Source: Methylobacterium sp. 10
GTDB lineage: Bacteria; Pseudomonadota; Alphaproteobacteria; Rhizobiales; Beijerinckiaceae
Direction: 5' to 3'
Assembly: GCF_000519085.1 (NCBI RefSeq)
Contig: NZ_KI912577.1
Location: 4,644,035 to 4,708,034, forward strand
DNA length: 64,000 bases
Part shown: piece by piece, positions 1-8,268 of the stretch
Numbering within the stretch: the first letter of the stretch is position 1
How the letters are laid out: the number at the start of each line of letters is the position of its first letter
Made by a program: the position numbers and the translations under genes
The notes under the pieces: model-generated
What the model was told of the DNA's origin: nothing
Database searches by the model: none
What the model saw: only the letters and a program-made list of their open reading frames with translations

Positions 1-159
1 GGCTGCGCTACACCCCGACACGCTCGCGCGCAGAGGGGAGGTACGGTCTTTGGAAGCAAACAGCAAGCGCGCCGGAGTGATAAGCGCGAGGATGATGAAG
101 GGGAACCGAATTTCTCCCGCCCCTCCCCTGTCCGGAGGATGCTTCGTCGGTACTGGCGT

Positions 160-411
160 TCAGACCGAGAAAGCCACGCCGAGCTTCCGATCCCGCCTCC
201 AGACCACGGTACAGGCGCGCGGCTTGGCGTAGGCGGTCATCACCAGGATGAACTCGTCCGGGACCGCCTCCGGAACCTCGACTTCGATCTGCGCGCCGGT
301 TTCGGACTGATCCCAGACCAGGCAGTCGATATCAGCTCGGGTGCCCCCGAAGGAAAGCGCCCCGATGCGAAAGGCATCTTTGCGTGAGGCGCTGCGACGA
401 TTGGTAGTCAC
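160..411 (-). CDS. small PilZ-domain protein (putative c-di-GMP receptor)
   Basis: An 83-residue protein consisting almost entirely of one PilZ domain, a family that binds cyclic di-GMP. Both signature parts are visible: RxxxR at residues 6-10 (RSASR) and DxSxxG at 34-39 (DQSETG). The closing strand VVWRRDRKLGVAF follows near residues 69-81. The start is GTG, since there is no in-frame ATG nearby. It is a stand-alone domain with no attached output module, so it probably acts by binding a partner. A diguanylate cyclase is encoded about 4.5 kb away, but no direct link is shown by the sequence. Confidence 0.8.
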   Translation of the reverse strand: MTTNRRSASRKDAFRIGALSFGGTRADIDCLVWDQSETGAQIEVEVPEAVPDEFILVMTAYAKPRACTVVWRRDRKLGVAFSV

Positions 412-483
412 GTCATGGATCCCGTTCTAACCGGACATCGACTGTCATCGACGCAGGTTAATTTTCAGGCCTTTGGTATCCTG

Positions 484-678
484 CTAGACCAACACGTCGA
501 CGACACGGTCCTGGCCTGTCGGACGGGCGTTCGAGGTTGGTGCGGTGGGCGCGCCCACATTGACGGAGACCAGCTTCGTCTCGGCCTCCCGATCGCGCAG
601 GGCCTCCATGCGGGCGCTCGTTACCACGTCGATGGCTTTCAGCACTCCGAGCGAGTTCAGCGAGACCGTGATCGTCAT
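484..678 (-). CDS. hypothetical 64-residue protein next to flagellar rod-like gene
   Basis: A 64-residue protein of unknown function. The start at MTITVSLNSL is supported by a GGAGG about nine bases upstream. It lies 53 bases downstream of the miniature rod-like gene on the same strand, so the two are probably co-transcribed. Its N-terminal half (residues 1-35) looks alpha-helical. Its C-terminal part is rich in Pro, Thr and Asn and ends in a short hydrophobic VVDVLV. I do not recognise a family. The neighbour suggests a flagellum- or surface-related role, but that is inference only. Confidence 0.5.
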   Translation of the reverse strand: MTITVSLNSLGVLKAIDVVTSARMEALRDREAETKLVSVNVGAPTAPTSNARPTGQDRVVDVLV

Positions 679-731
679 CGGGAGGGGCCTCCGTCGATGG
701 ATGGGGCTGTGATGCCTCGTGGTGCGAGATG

Positions 732-995
732 CTACGCGAGGATGTCGAGGACGCGCTTTTCGGTGTCGAGGGACGACGTCAGCACCGCTGTGTTGAGCTC
801 GAAGCTCGCCTTGCTCTCCATCAGCTGCACCGCCGAGCTCGACAGGTCCACCTGCGTCGCGCTGGGCAGGCTCGTCTCCACCTGCATCGGGCTGGGCAGG
901 GTCATGCCGACCGAGGCGATCTGTTCCGCCGCGTTGCCGAAGCGTTGGGAGGCCGCCACCATCCCGCCGCTGCTGATCGAGATCGCGCTGCTCAT
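732..995 (-). CDS. miniature flagellar basal-body rod/hook-family protein
   Basis: An 87-residue protein that combines the two conserved ends of flagellar rod/hook proteins (FlgC/FlgG type). The N-terminal helix (SGGMVAASQRFGNAAEQIAS, about 9-28) resembles the segment before the AN(N)IAN motif. The C-terminal helix (VDLSSSAVQLMESKASFELN, about 49-68) resembles the Flg_bbr_C region, ending with LDTEKRVLDILA. The large central domain of real rod proteins is absent. The start was placed at MSSAIS because similarity begins there. It could be a small rod-like adaptor or a remnant of a larger gene, but the frame is clean and a GGGAG ribosome site precedes it. Confidence 0.65.
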   Translation of the reverse strand: MSSAISISSGGMVAASQRFGNAAEQIASVGMTLPSPMQVETSLPSATQVDLSSSAVQLMESKASFELNTAVLTSSLDTEKRVLDILA

Positions 996-1174
996 CCTGC
1001 CAATCTCCCGCTCGGGTTTCCCTTGAAGGATCATGCAAGCACGAGAACCCTGAATCGATCGGTCGAACAATCCCTCGCATTCGAGTGAACGGCGCGGCTT
1101 GACCTCCGTGCGGGCGGTCGCCAACTCGACTTTCGGCGCTGCCCGGCAATCGCGGCGCGCTGAAAGGAATTTCG

Positions 1175-1876
1175 ATGATCGATCTGCATTACTGGCCGAC
1201 GCCGAATGGCCACAAGGTGACGATGTTCCTGGAGGAGGCCGGACTTGCCTACACGATCAAGCCGGTGAACATCGGCAAGGGCGAGCAGTTCAAGCCGGAT
1301 TTTCTCGCCATTGCCCCCAACAACCGGATGCCGGCCATCGTCGATCACGAACCGCCGGGGGGCGGCGCTCCGATCACCCTCTTCGAATCGGGGGCGATCC
1401 TGCTCTACCTCGCCGAGAAGACCGGGCGCTTCATCGCCGCCGACCTGCCGGGGCGGGCTGAGGTGCTGCAATGGCTGTTCTGGCAGATGGGCGGGCTCGG
1501 CCCCATGCTCGGCCAGAACCACCACTTCTCCCAATACGCGCCGGAGAAGATCCCCTACGCCATCGACCGCTACGTCAAGGAGACGAACCGCCTCTACGGC
1601 GTCCTCGACCGGCGCCTGGCCGATCGCGAGTTCGTCGCCGGGCCGGCTTATTCCATCGCCGACATGGCCTCCTATCCGTGGATCGTCCCGTGGGAGAAGC
1701 AGGGCCAGACGCTCGACGATTTCCCCAACCTCAAGCGCTGGTTCACGGCCATCGCCGAGCGTCCCGGCACGAAGGCGGCCTATGCCCGCGCGCCGGAGGT
1801 CAACCCCGACCACGGCAAGACCATGAGCGAGGACGCCAAGAAGGTGATGTTCGGCCAGACCGCCAAGCGGGTCTGA
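1175..1876 (+). CDS. yfcG: YfcG-type glutathione S-transferase / disulfide-bond oxidoreductase
   Basis: A 233-residue cytosolic glutathione transferase-fold protein. The thioredoxin-like N-terminal domain (about 1-85) begins IDLHYWPTPNGHKVTMFLEE and contains the glutathione-binding PNNRMPAIVDH and LFESGAILLYLAEKTG stretches. The all-helical domain follows, with LQWLFWQMGGLGPMLGQNHH near 100-119. These blocks match the E. coli YfcG/YghU group, which uses glutathione for disulfide reduction rather than classical xenobiotic conjugation and lacks a catalytic Cys or Tyr. It is read divergently from the miniature rod-like gene and convergently with the metallo-beta-lactamase-fold gene, so it is probably monocistronic. 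Confidence 0.92.
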   Translation: MIDLHYWPTPNGHKVTMFLEEAGLAYTIKPVNIGKGEQFKPDFLAIAPNNRMPAIVDHEPPGGGAPITLFESGAILLYLAEKTGRFIAADLPGRAEVLQWLFWQMGGLGPMLGQNHHFSQYAPEKIPYAIDRYVKETNRLYGVLDRRLADREFVAGPAYSIADMASYPWIVPWEKQGQTLDDFPNLKRWFTAIAERPGTKAAYARAPEVNPDHGKTMSEDAKKVMFGQTAKRV

Positions 1877-1893
1877 CCTCAAGCGCGCCTGAC

Positions 1894-2808
1894 CTATCGC
1901 CGGAGGCTGTCGAGCCTCACCGGCGCGGCATGCGGGCGGGTCGCCAGCATGCCGTCGATGAGCGCCAGCACCTCGGCCCGGCCGCAATTGGCGGCCGGTT
2001 CGAACGGCGTCCAGGTCTGGGTGAAGTCGAGCTGGGCGAAGACGTCGCGGTAGCGGCGCAACTCGTTGGTGGTGAGCGGTACGCCACGCACGAAGGCCTT
2101 GTGGGCCGAGATCGTCTCGGCCCGGCGGAAATCCTTCGGGTCGAGCTCGAACTTGAGGGCGTCGCCGCAGAAGAGGATCTTTCGCGATCTGTCGAACAGG
2201 ACCGCATGGCCGTCGAAATGGCCGGCGGTGCGGTGGAGTTCGAGGCCGGGAAGCGGTTCGAGGAAATCGTCGTAGGGCCAGGAGACCTGCAAGGCCGCAC
2301 TCCAGATGAAGTCGGCGGCCGGCAGGCACAGTTCCGGATCGAACCGGTCCTGCAGCTGCACCAGCGCCCCGTAGGCATGCGGGTGCGAGGAGGACAGGAC
2401 CTGCATGCCGCCGAGCGCGGCGATGTGCTTCAGCGCCGCCTCGCTGAAGACCGGGCAGGCCTCGAAGCCCATGTTCCCGTCGGGCGTCTGGATCAGGTAG
2501 GCGCTCGGGCCGATGCCCGAGACGGGATCGTTCCAGAAGCGCCAGATGCCCGGCTCCAACTCCTCCCAATGGCAGGGGAAGCGTTCCTGCGCCTCGCGCT
2601 CGCTCCAGAACTGCCAGCCCTTCTGCGGCACCACGTGACGTGCGTCGAGGCACATCGGGCACGAGGGCGGCGGCTCGAAATGGCGCTGCCAGTACCCGCA
2701 ATTGTCACAGGTATAGGCGGGAAGATCGAGGGCGCCCGCGAAGGGCAGGTATCCGGGAGACACGGCGGCGTTGCTCGGGTTCGGGGCGGGAGGTCGAGGC
2801 ACAGCCAT
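1894..2808 (-). CDS. metallo-beta-lactamase-fold protein with N-terminal zinc ribbon
   Basis: A 304-residue predicted hydrolase. A rubredoxin-like zinc ribbon comes first (C34-x2-C37 and C50-x2-C53), then a metallo-beta-lactamase-like fold. The metal-site motif is unusual: SSSHPHAYG at 139-147 keeps His-x-His but lacks the following Asp-His of the classical HxHxDH. GHFDGH (196-201) and FCGDALKF (213-220) supply a later His and Asp. The start at MAVPRP was taken as the first sensible ATG; the frame stays open further upstream, but that part does not look coding. It converges with yfcG with a 17-base gap. The substrate is unknown. The protein may bind one metal or none at the active site. Confidence 0.7.
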   Translation of the reverse strand: MAVPRPPAPNPSNAAVSPGYLPFAGALDLPAYTCDNCGYWQRHFEPPPSCPMCLDARHVVPQKGWQFWSEREAQERFPCHWEELEPGIWRFWNDPVSGIGPSAYLIQTPDGNMGFEACPVFSEAALKHIAALGGMQVLSSSHPHAYGALVQLQDRFDPELCLPAADFIWSAALQVSWPYDDFLEPLPGLELHRTAGHFDGHAVLFDRSRKILFCGDALKFELDPKDFRRAETISAHKAFVRGVPLTTNELRRYRDVFAQLDFTQTWTPFEPAANCGRAEVLALIDGMLATRPHAAPVRLDSLRR

Positions 2809-2994
2809 ATAGGTCGCCTCGCGAAGCTGTCGCGGGTCGGGGGACGATCGCGTCTCCCGGAACCGGCCGGAACGCATGGCTCCTGCGCCGGGGTGCCCGG
2901 TTGCGGAGCGGCGGTCCCGTCTCGATCTTCTCAAGCAATAGGGACGTTCATGGCCGGCGCGAGCCGGTCGCCGCTGCAAACGGACACGCGAATC

Positions 2995-4017
2995 ATGACC
3001 CCTCTTTCCGTCCTCGACCTCGCCTTCGTGCCGCAAGGCGCGACGCCCGGTGACGCCCTGCGCAACACCCTCGACCTCGCCAGGGCCGCCGAACGCCTGG
3101 GCTACCGGCGTTTCTGGCTCGCCGAGCACCACAACATGGTGGGCATCGCCAGTGCGGCGACCTCCGTCGTCATCGGCCACGTGGCCTCGGGTACGAGCCG
3201 CATCCGCGTCGGGGCCGGCGGGGTCATGCTGCCGAACCACTCGCCCATGGTCATCGCCGAGCAGTTCGGCACGCTGGAGACCCTGTATCCGGGCCGGATC
3301 GATCTCGGCCTCGGCCGGGCGCCCGGAACCGACCAGCGCACCTTGCGTGCCCTGCGCCGCTCGCCCGAGACGTCGGATCAGTTCCCGCAGGACGTCCTGG
3401 AACTCCAGGCGCTGCTGGGCGATGCGCAGCCGGGACAGGTGATCCAGGCCGTGCCGGGGACGGGCACGAAGGTGCCGCTCTGGATCCTCGGCTCCAGCCT
3501 GTTCGGGGCGCAACTGGCCGCCATGCTCGGCCTGCCCTACGCCTTCGCCTCGCATTTCGCGCCGGACGCGCTGATCCAGGCGCTTGCCGTCTATCGCGAG
3601 CGCTTCACCCCGTCCGAGCAGTCGACGGCGCCCCATGCCATGGTCGGCGTGAACGTCGTGGCGGCCGAGACCGACGCCGAGGCGCGGCGCCTGTTCACCT
3701 CGGCGCAGCAGCAATTCGCCAACATGTTCCGTGGCACGCGGGGCCTGCTGCCGCCGCCCATCGACGATATCGAGACCTACTGGTCGCCCTCCGAGAAGCG
3801 ACAGGCCTCGGGGATGCTCGCCCGTGCCATCGTCGGGTCGCCGGAGACCGTCCGTCGGGGGCTCGCCGACCTGATCGCCGAGACCGGCGCGGACGAACTC
3901 ATGGTCGCGAGCGCCATCCACGACCACGCCGCGCGCGTGCGCTCCTACGAGATCCTGGCGGATGTGGCCGCTACTCCGATCCGGGCCGCGCCGGCGCGGG
4001 AACTCGTCGAGAGCTGA
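2995..4017 (+). CDS. luciferase-like flavin monooxygenase (YhbW type)
   Basis: A 340-residue bacterial-luciferase-like (LLM class) flavin-dependent oxidoreductase of TIM-barrel fold. Motifs typical of the E. coli YhbW subgroup run through it: LAEHHNMVGIASAATSV near residue 41, GGVMLPNHSPMVIAEQFGTL near 80, DLGLGRAPGTDQRT near 103 and WILGSS near 163. Its natural substrate is unknown; relatives use reduced flavin. The start at MTPLSVLDLAF was chosen from alignment memory of YhbW. An in-frame ATG at 2950 would add 15 residues of non-conserved sequence. It is divergent from the metallo-beta-lactamase-fold gene, with a short shared promoter region. Confidence 0.88.
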   Translation: MTPLSVLDLAFVPQGATPGDALRNTLDLARAAERLGYRRFWLAEHHNMVGIASAATSVVIGHVASGTSRIRVGAGGVMLPNHSPMVIAEQFGTLETLYPGRIDLGLGRAPGTDQRTLRALRRSPETSDQFPQDVLELQALLGDAQPGQVIQAVPGTGTKVPLWILGSSLFGAQLAAMLGLPYAFASHFAPDALIQALAVYRERFTPSEQSTAPHAMVGVNVVAAETDAEARRLFTSAQQQFANMFRGTRGLLPPPIDDIETYWSPSEKRQASGMLARAIVGSPETVRRGLADLIAETGADELMVASAIHDHAARVRSYEILADVAATPIRAAPARELVES

Positions 4018-4092
4018 CCCGGCTCCGCCGGGCGGGGCCTCGCCTCGCCGGGGCGGTGTGCCTATGGTGCGCCACCAACCCCACGGGCCGAC

Positions 4093-4461
4093 ATGATCAA
4101 GAAGACGCACCTCCCCTCCGACGCGACCCTCGCGGACGTCGTCCCCACCCTGGAGGAGGCCGATGCCTATCTGAGCCGGCTGCTGACCAACATGCGCTTC
4201 TGCCAGAAGCGGCACGGCAACGCCTCGGTGCGCATCGCGGTGACGGGCAAGGGCGGCCACCCGTCCTACCGGGTCGATTACGTCAAGCCGGTGGCGCCCG
4301 ACCCGGACGGCACGGCGTTCGACGCCTATGGCGGCAAGGCCCATTACAGCTTCACCGCCATCAACATCATGGAGACGAACTGGAGCAGCCGCTCCATGAG
4401 CATCGACGAGGTGCTGAAACTCCAGGCGGAATTGCGGAAGCCGAAATTCGAGGACCGGTGA
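4093..4461 (+). CDS. conserved hypothetical protein, 122 residues
   Basis: A soluble 122-residue protein of unknown function. It has no signal peptide or membrane segment. It begins MIKKTHLPSDATLADVVPTL, is mixed alpha/beta, and has an aromatic-rich centre (SYRVDYVKPV, then HYSFTAINIMETNWSS). Codon use matches the neighbours, which supports it being a real gene. It follows the monooxygenase by 75 bases on the same strand and may be co-transcribed. The repeat element at 4503-4678 starts 41 bases after its stop. Confidence 0.65.
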   Translation: MIKKTHLPSDATLADVVPTLEEADAYLSRLLTNMRFCQKRHGNASVRIAVTGKGGHPSYRVDYVKPVAPDPDGTAFDAYGGKAHYSFTAINIMETNWSSRSMSIDEVLKLQAELRKPKFEDR

Positions 4462-4502
4462 ATCCGGGGCGCCGGCTGACCGTCCCCGGTCGAACCTATG
4501 GG

Positions 4503-4678
4503 ATTCACACTTCTGTTTTTTCGCGCAGACCGCGTCCCTCTCCCCCTTGTGGGGAGAGGTCAGGAGTGGGGGTGGCGCCGCTTGCCTCCGCAGCGTGAGG
4601 GTCGCCCAATTACCCCCACCTCCAACTCCTCCCCACAAGGAGGAGGAGGGTCCCGCGCATCCCGCGGCATGTGTGAAT
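4503..4678. repeat. 176-bp MITE-like palindromic element, copy A
   Basis: An intergenic element bounded by an exact 8-base terminal inverted repeat, ATTCACAC (4503-4510) and GTGTGAAT (4671-4678). The core carries internal dyads built on CCCCCTTGTGGGGA and CCTCCCCACAAGGAGG. The whole element reappears in reverse orientation at 15103-15280 with very similar length and order of blocks. It has no coding capacity. It looks like a non-autonomous mobile repeat of the kind common between Rhizobiales genes. Confidence 0.7.
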
Positions 4679-4706
4679 GCCGAGTGATTGACCGGAGGCG
4701 GCCGGT

Positions 4707-5936
4707 TCAGCCTGCCAACGGGATGCGTGAGCCCCGGTCTGCCAGACGCGCGTTCGTCGCCCCGCCCGCCTGACCGGCGCCGAAGCCCGGCCGAGATGTG
4801 AAGGGCAGAAACGTCCAGCCGTCTCGTTTCCGGCCCTTCGTGGCGTAGAGCGCGGAATCCGCGCATTCGATCAGCTCCTCCGGCGTGTGGCGCCTGCCGG
4901 GGACGGCCGAGGTCACGCCGATGCTGATCGTCAGCCCGATGGTCTCCCCGTGCCAGAGGAAGGGCGAAGCGCGCAGGGCGGCGTTGGCCTGCTCGGCGAT
5001 CTCGCTTGCAGCATCCCCCTGGACGCCACGGAGCAGGATACCGAATTCGTCGCCGCCGAGGCGGGCAAACACGTCCACGGAGCGCATGCCCCGCCGCACC
5101 GTGTCCGCCACGTGTTTGAGCGCGGCATCGCCGGCCACGTGGCCGAGGCCGTCATTGATTCCCTTGAACCGGTCGAGGTCCATGAGCATCACGCTGAACG
5201 GCTCGCCGGTCTCGCGCGCGCATTCTTCGGCGAGCAGCCGCATGAACTGGCGGCGATTGGGCAGGCCGGTCAGGTCGTCCTCGGCGGCCAGCCGCTCCAC
5301 CTTCGCCATCAGGCTGTCGACCACCGAGACGATGAAGCCGAAATTCCAGACGATGCCCGCGAGGATGAAGACCAGCAGGTCGATGGCGGCGAGGGAGACC
5401 AGGGAGACATCCGGTGCGATACCGCTGAGCCTCACCGTCACCGCGCAGGCGACGATGCCATGCGCGGTGATGGCGGTCGCCAGGGCGCACATCGTGATGA
5501 TGGCGCCGAGCTCCCGGGTCCGGCGCCGGGCGAGATAGAGGACGGCGAGTGCCAGGGGAATGCATTGCGACGTGACGTAGAGCGGGTTCTGGCCCCACCA
5601 GGGCCGCCAGGTGATGGCCATGGCCAGGACGCTTGCGCCCAGCAGCCCGGCATGGAGAGCCCAGAGCGGCCGGTCGCCGTGGAAGCGGCGCAGACCGATC
5701 GTATTCAGGTGGAAGGCCAGACAGGCGATGGCATTGCCGCCGACGGTCGTCGCGAAATGCCCGGCGCCGCCATCGATGGCGAGCAGGATCCCGCCCGCGA
5801 CATTGGCGACGCCGCCCGCCAGCCAATAGCGCAATCCGGCGAGCGTCCTGTACCGATAGAGGATCGTCGCCCAGAGGACGCAATGCGAGAGGCCCGCGAT
5901 CAGCACGACCAGATAGAGCGTGTAGAAGTCCGGCAT
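4707..5936 (-). CDS. membrane-bound GGDEF diguanylate cyclase
   Basis: A 409-residue inner-membrane protein predicted to make cyclic di-GMP from two GTP. Residues 1-205 hold about six hydrophobic segments acting as a membrane sensor (for example LYLVVLIAGLSHCVLWATIL and LLVFILAGIVWNFGFIV). The GGDEF domain follows: DDLTGLPNRR at 220-229, DLDRFKGIND near 253, and the active site GGDEF at 294-298. An RxxD product-inhibition site (RSVD, 285-288) sits the expected five residues upstream. There is no EAL domain. The C-terminal tail after about 385 is low-complexity. It is transcribed alone, facing away from ffh. Confidence 0.93.
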   Translation of the reverse strand: MPDFYTLYLVVLIAGLSHCVLWATILYRYRTLAGLRYWLAGGVANVAGGILLAIDGGAGHFATTVGGNAIACLAFHLNTIGLRRFHGDRPLWALHAGLLGASVLAMAITWRPWWGQNPLYVTSQCIPLALAVLYLARRRTRELGAIITMCALATAITAHGIVACAVTVRLSGIAPDVSLVSLAAIDLLVFILAGIVWNFGFIVSVVDSLMAKVERLAAEDDLTGLPNRRQFMRLLAEECARETGEPFSVMLMDLDRFKGINDGLGHVAGDAALKHVADTVRRGMRSVDVFARLGGDEFGILLRGVQGDAASEIAEQANAALRASPFLWHGETIGLTISIGVTSAVPGRRHTPEELIECADSALYATKGRKRDGWTFLPFTSRPGFGAGQAGGATNARLADRGSRIPLAG

Positions 5937-6347
5937 GCGGGACGGGCGTCTCTCTCGTGAGCCACGAACTTCGGGGCTGGTTCTCGATCGAGCCCGCGGG
6001 CCAGGATTGCGAGTCGTCCGCGGTCAAGCTCGATAGCATGGATGCCGAATACGTGACTCGCAGCCGTTCCCGTGACTTCGACAGCCGATAACGCGAGGAA
6101 CTCAGCATACGCGCTGCCGCGACCCTGCGCCGGGCGTAGCCCTTGCTTTCCACCGCGATCTTGACTTGGTGCCGATCTTGACTTGCGGTGGCTCACGGAC
6201 TAGTCCGCCACTCTCATATCCGACGACATGTCGTCAACACGAACGCCGACCGGCCCTGTGAGGCCGGAGGTCAACGCCCGACAGCGCGATGCGCCCTCGG
6301 GCGAGCTTCGCGTTGGGAGCAGGTCGTCACTCCGCCGATCCAGCCGA
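5937..6347. other. gene-poor spacer with a small direct repeat
   Basis: I see no convincing gene in this 411-base spacer between the diguanylate cyclase and the YHS-like gene. It holds a 13-base direct repeat, CGATCTTGACTTG, at 6156-6168 and 6173-6185, framed by the inverted pentamers ACCGC (6152-6156) and GCGGT (6185-6189). The promoters of the two divergent genes must lie here, but no clear -35/-10 pair stands out. Confidence 0.4.
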
Positions 6348-6578
6348 GTGAGTCTCGCCCTGTCGCCATCCCATGAAACCCTTCGCATCGAGGAAGCAGT
6401 CAACGAGGTCTGCCCCTGGTCGGGCAAGCCGATCGCGGCCGATTCCCTGACGCTCTACAACGGTGCCGTGGTCGGGTTCTGCAACCCCGATTGCCGGGAC
6501 AAGTTCGCGGCGGCGATCAACGGTTTCGAGGCCGCGCTGCAGGCGCGCCGCGTCTCGTCCGCCGGCCTGTTCCAGTAG
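6348..6578 (+). CDS. small YHS/TRASH-like zinc-binding protein
   Basis: A short protein whose core reads VCPWSGKPIAADSLTLYNG and then GFCNPDCRDKF. The Cys pattern C..FCNPxC resembles YHS/TRASH treble-clef metal-binding motifs. Related short proteins are often labelled glutathione transferase-like, but nothing of that fold is present. The start is uncertain: a GTG at 6348 is used here, giving 76 residues. An ATG at 6228 would add 40 residues of poorly coding-like sequence. It ends 17 bases before ffh and is probably read with it. The function is unknown; metal or redox sensing is a guess. Confidence 0.6.
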   Translation: MSLALSPSHETLRIEEAVNEVCPWSGKPIAADSLTLYNGAVVGFCNPDCRDKFAAAINGFEAALQARRVSSAGLFQ

Positions 6579-6595
6579 GTTCGGAGACACACGCG

Positions 6596-8158
6596 ATGTT
6601 CGAAGGCCTGTCCGACCGCCTGTCCGGTATCCTGTCCGGGCTCACCCGGCGTGGTGCGCTCACGGAAGCCGACGTCACCGCGGCGCTCCGCGAGGTGCGG
6701 CGCGCTCTGCTCGAAGCCGACGTGGCGCTCGAAGTGGTGCGGGGCTTCACCGAGAAGGTCCGCGAGAAGGCGGTGGGCGCCGTCGTCGTCAAGTCTGTGA
6801 CGCCCGGCCAGATGGTCGTGAAGATCGTCAACGACGAACTCGTGGCCATGCTCGGCTCGGAAGCCGGCCTCATCGATCTCAATGCGCCCGCCCCCGTCGC
6901 CATCCTGATGGTCGGCCTCCAGGGCTCGGGCAAGACCACCACCACCGCCAAGATCGCCCGGCGCCTGACCAACCGCGACAAGCGCAAGGTGCTGCTCGCC
7001 TCCCTCGACACCCGCCGCCCGGCCGCCATGGAGCAGCTGGCGATCCTGGCCAAGCAGGTCGGCGTCGAGAGCCTGCCCATCGTCGAGGGCCAGTCGGCGG
7101 TGCAGATCGCCCGCCGCGCCATGGATGCCGCGCGCCTCGGCGGCTTCGACGTGGTGATGCTCGACACGGCCGGCCGCATCACCCTCGACGAGGCGCTGAT
7201 GGCCGAGGCCGCCGAGGTCAAGGCGGCGACGAACCCGCACGAAGTCCTGCTGGTGGCCGACGCGCTCACCGGTCAGGACGCGGTGGTCACCGCCCGCGCC
7301 TTCGACGAGCGCCTGGGTGTCACCGGCATCGTGCTGACCCGCATGGATGGCGATTCGCGCGGTGGCGCGGCCCTCTCCATGCGTGCCGTCACCGGCAAGC
7401 CGATCAAGCTCGTCGGCACCGGTGAGAAGGTGGACGCGCTGGAGGAGTTCCACCCCTCCCGCGTCGCCAACCGCATCCTCGGCATGGGCGACATCGTCTC
7501 CCTCGTGGAGAAGGCGGCCGAGACCATCGACCACGAGCAGGCGCTCCGCACCGCGGAGAAGATGCGCAAGGGCAAGTTCGACCTCGACGACCTGTCGATG
7601 CAGCTCGCCCAGATGGAGAAGATGGGCGGCATCGGCGGCCTGATGGGCATGCTGCCCGGCATGGGCGCCATGAAGAAGCAGGTCGAGGGCGCCAATCTCG
7701 ACGAGAACATGTTCAAGCGTCAGCGCGCCATCATCTCTTCGATGACCGCGCAGGAGCGCAAGAATCCCGACATCCTCAAGAATTCCCGCAAGAAGCGCAT
7801 CGCGGCGGGGTCGGGGACGAAGGTGGAGGAGCTCAACAAGCTCCTCAAGATGCACCGGACCATGGCCGACATGATGAAGGCGATGGGCTCGGGCAAGCGC
7901 GGCATCGGCCAAGCGCTTGGCTCGATGTTCGGATTGGGCGGCGGCGGAATGGGCGGCATGCCCGGCCTCCCCCCCGGCATGCCCGAGCCGACGCCGGAGC
8001 AGATCGAGGCGATGCAGAAGCAGATGGGCGGCAAGCTGCCGGCCATGCCGCCGGGTTTCGGCGGCGGAAAGATGCCGAGCCTTCCGGGGCTCGGAGGACC
8101 GAAGGGGCCGGGCGGTCTGCCGGGCCTCGGCGGTTTCCCGTTCGGGAAGAAGAAGTAG
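6596..8158 (+). CDS. ffh: signal recognition particle protein Ffh (SRP54)
   Basis: The 520-residue GTPase of the signal recognition particle, which binds signal peptides and 4.5S RNA and delivers ribosomes to FtsY at the membrane. The N domain spans about 1-95. The G domain shows GLQGSGKTTT (107-116), DTRRPAAMEQL (137-147), DTAGR (189-193) and TRMDGD (247-252). The M domain from about 300 is Met-rich (GLMGMLPGMGAMKK) with the RNA-binding KNSRKKRIAAGSG segment. An extended Gly/Met/Pro tail (about 436-520), longer than in E. coli, closes the protein. The start at MFEGLSDRLSG is the conserved N-terminus. It is followed by rpsP, a common alphaproteobacterial order. Confidence 0.98.
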   Translation: MFEGLSDRLSGILSGLTRRGALTEADVTAALREVRRALLEADVALEVVRGFTEKVREKAVGAVVVKSVTPGQMVVKIVNDELVAMLGSEAGLIDLNAPAPVAILMVGLQGSGKTTTTAKIARRLTNRDKRKVLLASLDTRRPAAMEQLAILAKQVGVESLPIVEGQSAVQIARRAMDAARLGGFDVVMLDTAGRITLDEALMAEAAEVKAATNPHEVLLVADALTGQDAVVTARAFDERLGVTGIVLTRMDGDSRGGAALSMRAVTGKPIKLVGTGEKVDALEEFHPSRVANRILGMGDIVSLVEKAAETIDHEQALRTAEKMRKGKFDLDDLSMQLAQMEKMGGIGGLMGMLPGMGAMKKQVEGANLDENMFKRQRAIISSMTAQERKNPDILKNSRKKRIAAGSGTKVEELNKLLKMHRTMADMMKAMGSGKRGIGQALGSMFGLGGGGMGGMPGLPPGMPEPTPEQIEAMQKQMGGKLPAMPPGFGGGKMPSLPGLGGPKGPGGLPGLGGFPFGKKK

Positions 8159-8170
8159 GGGCGAATGGGG

Positions 8171-8228
8171 AGTAGCGAATAGCGAAGGGGCGGCAGGCCG
8201 GCTCTCTTCGCTACTCACTACTCGCTAT
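8171..8228. repeat. imperfect inverted repeat between ffh and rpsP
   Basis: The ffh-rpsP spacer contains a run AGTAGCGAATAGCGAA (8171-8186) facing TTCGCTACTCACTACTCGCTAT (8207-8228). The inner arms TAGCGAA and TTCGCTA pair exactly; the rest pairs imperfectly. There is no following T-run on the plus strand, so a strong terminator is unlikely. It may be a processing hairpin or a small repeat element. Confidence 0.45.
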
Positions 8229-8268
8229 CCGCCAAGAACGATCAGATTACCAACCTCAGGAGCACACC

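Noticed and set aside
1471..2994. The long upstream extension of the luciferase-like gene frame
   Set aside because: It runs through yfcG in another frame and antisense to the metallo-beta-lactamase-fold gene. Family similarity starts only at 2995.
4503..4678. The palindromic elements considered as CRISPR repeats
   Set aside because: There are no regularly spaced direct repeats with unique spacers; the repeats are inverted and few, and no cas gene is present.
5900..6196. A 98-codon minus-strand frame upstream of the diguanylate cyclase
   Set aside because: No domain, no ribosome site, and sequence character like intergenic repeat DNA.
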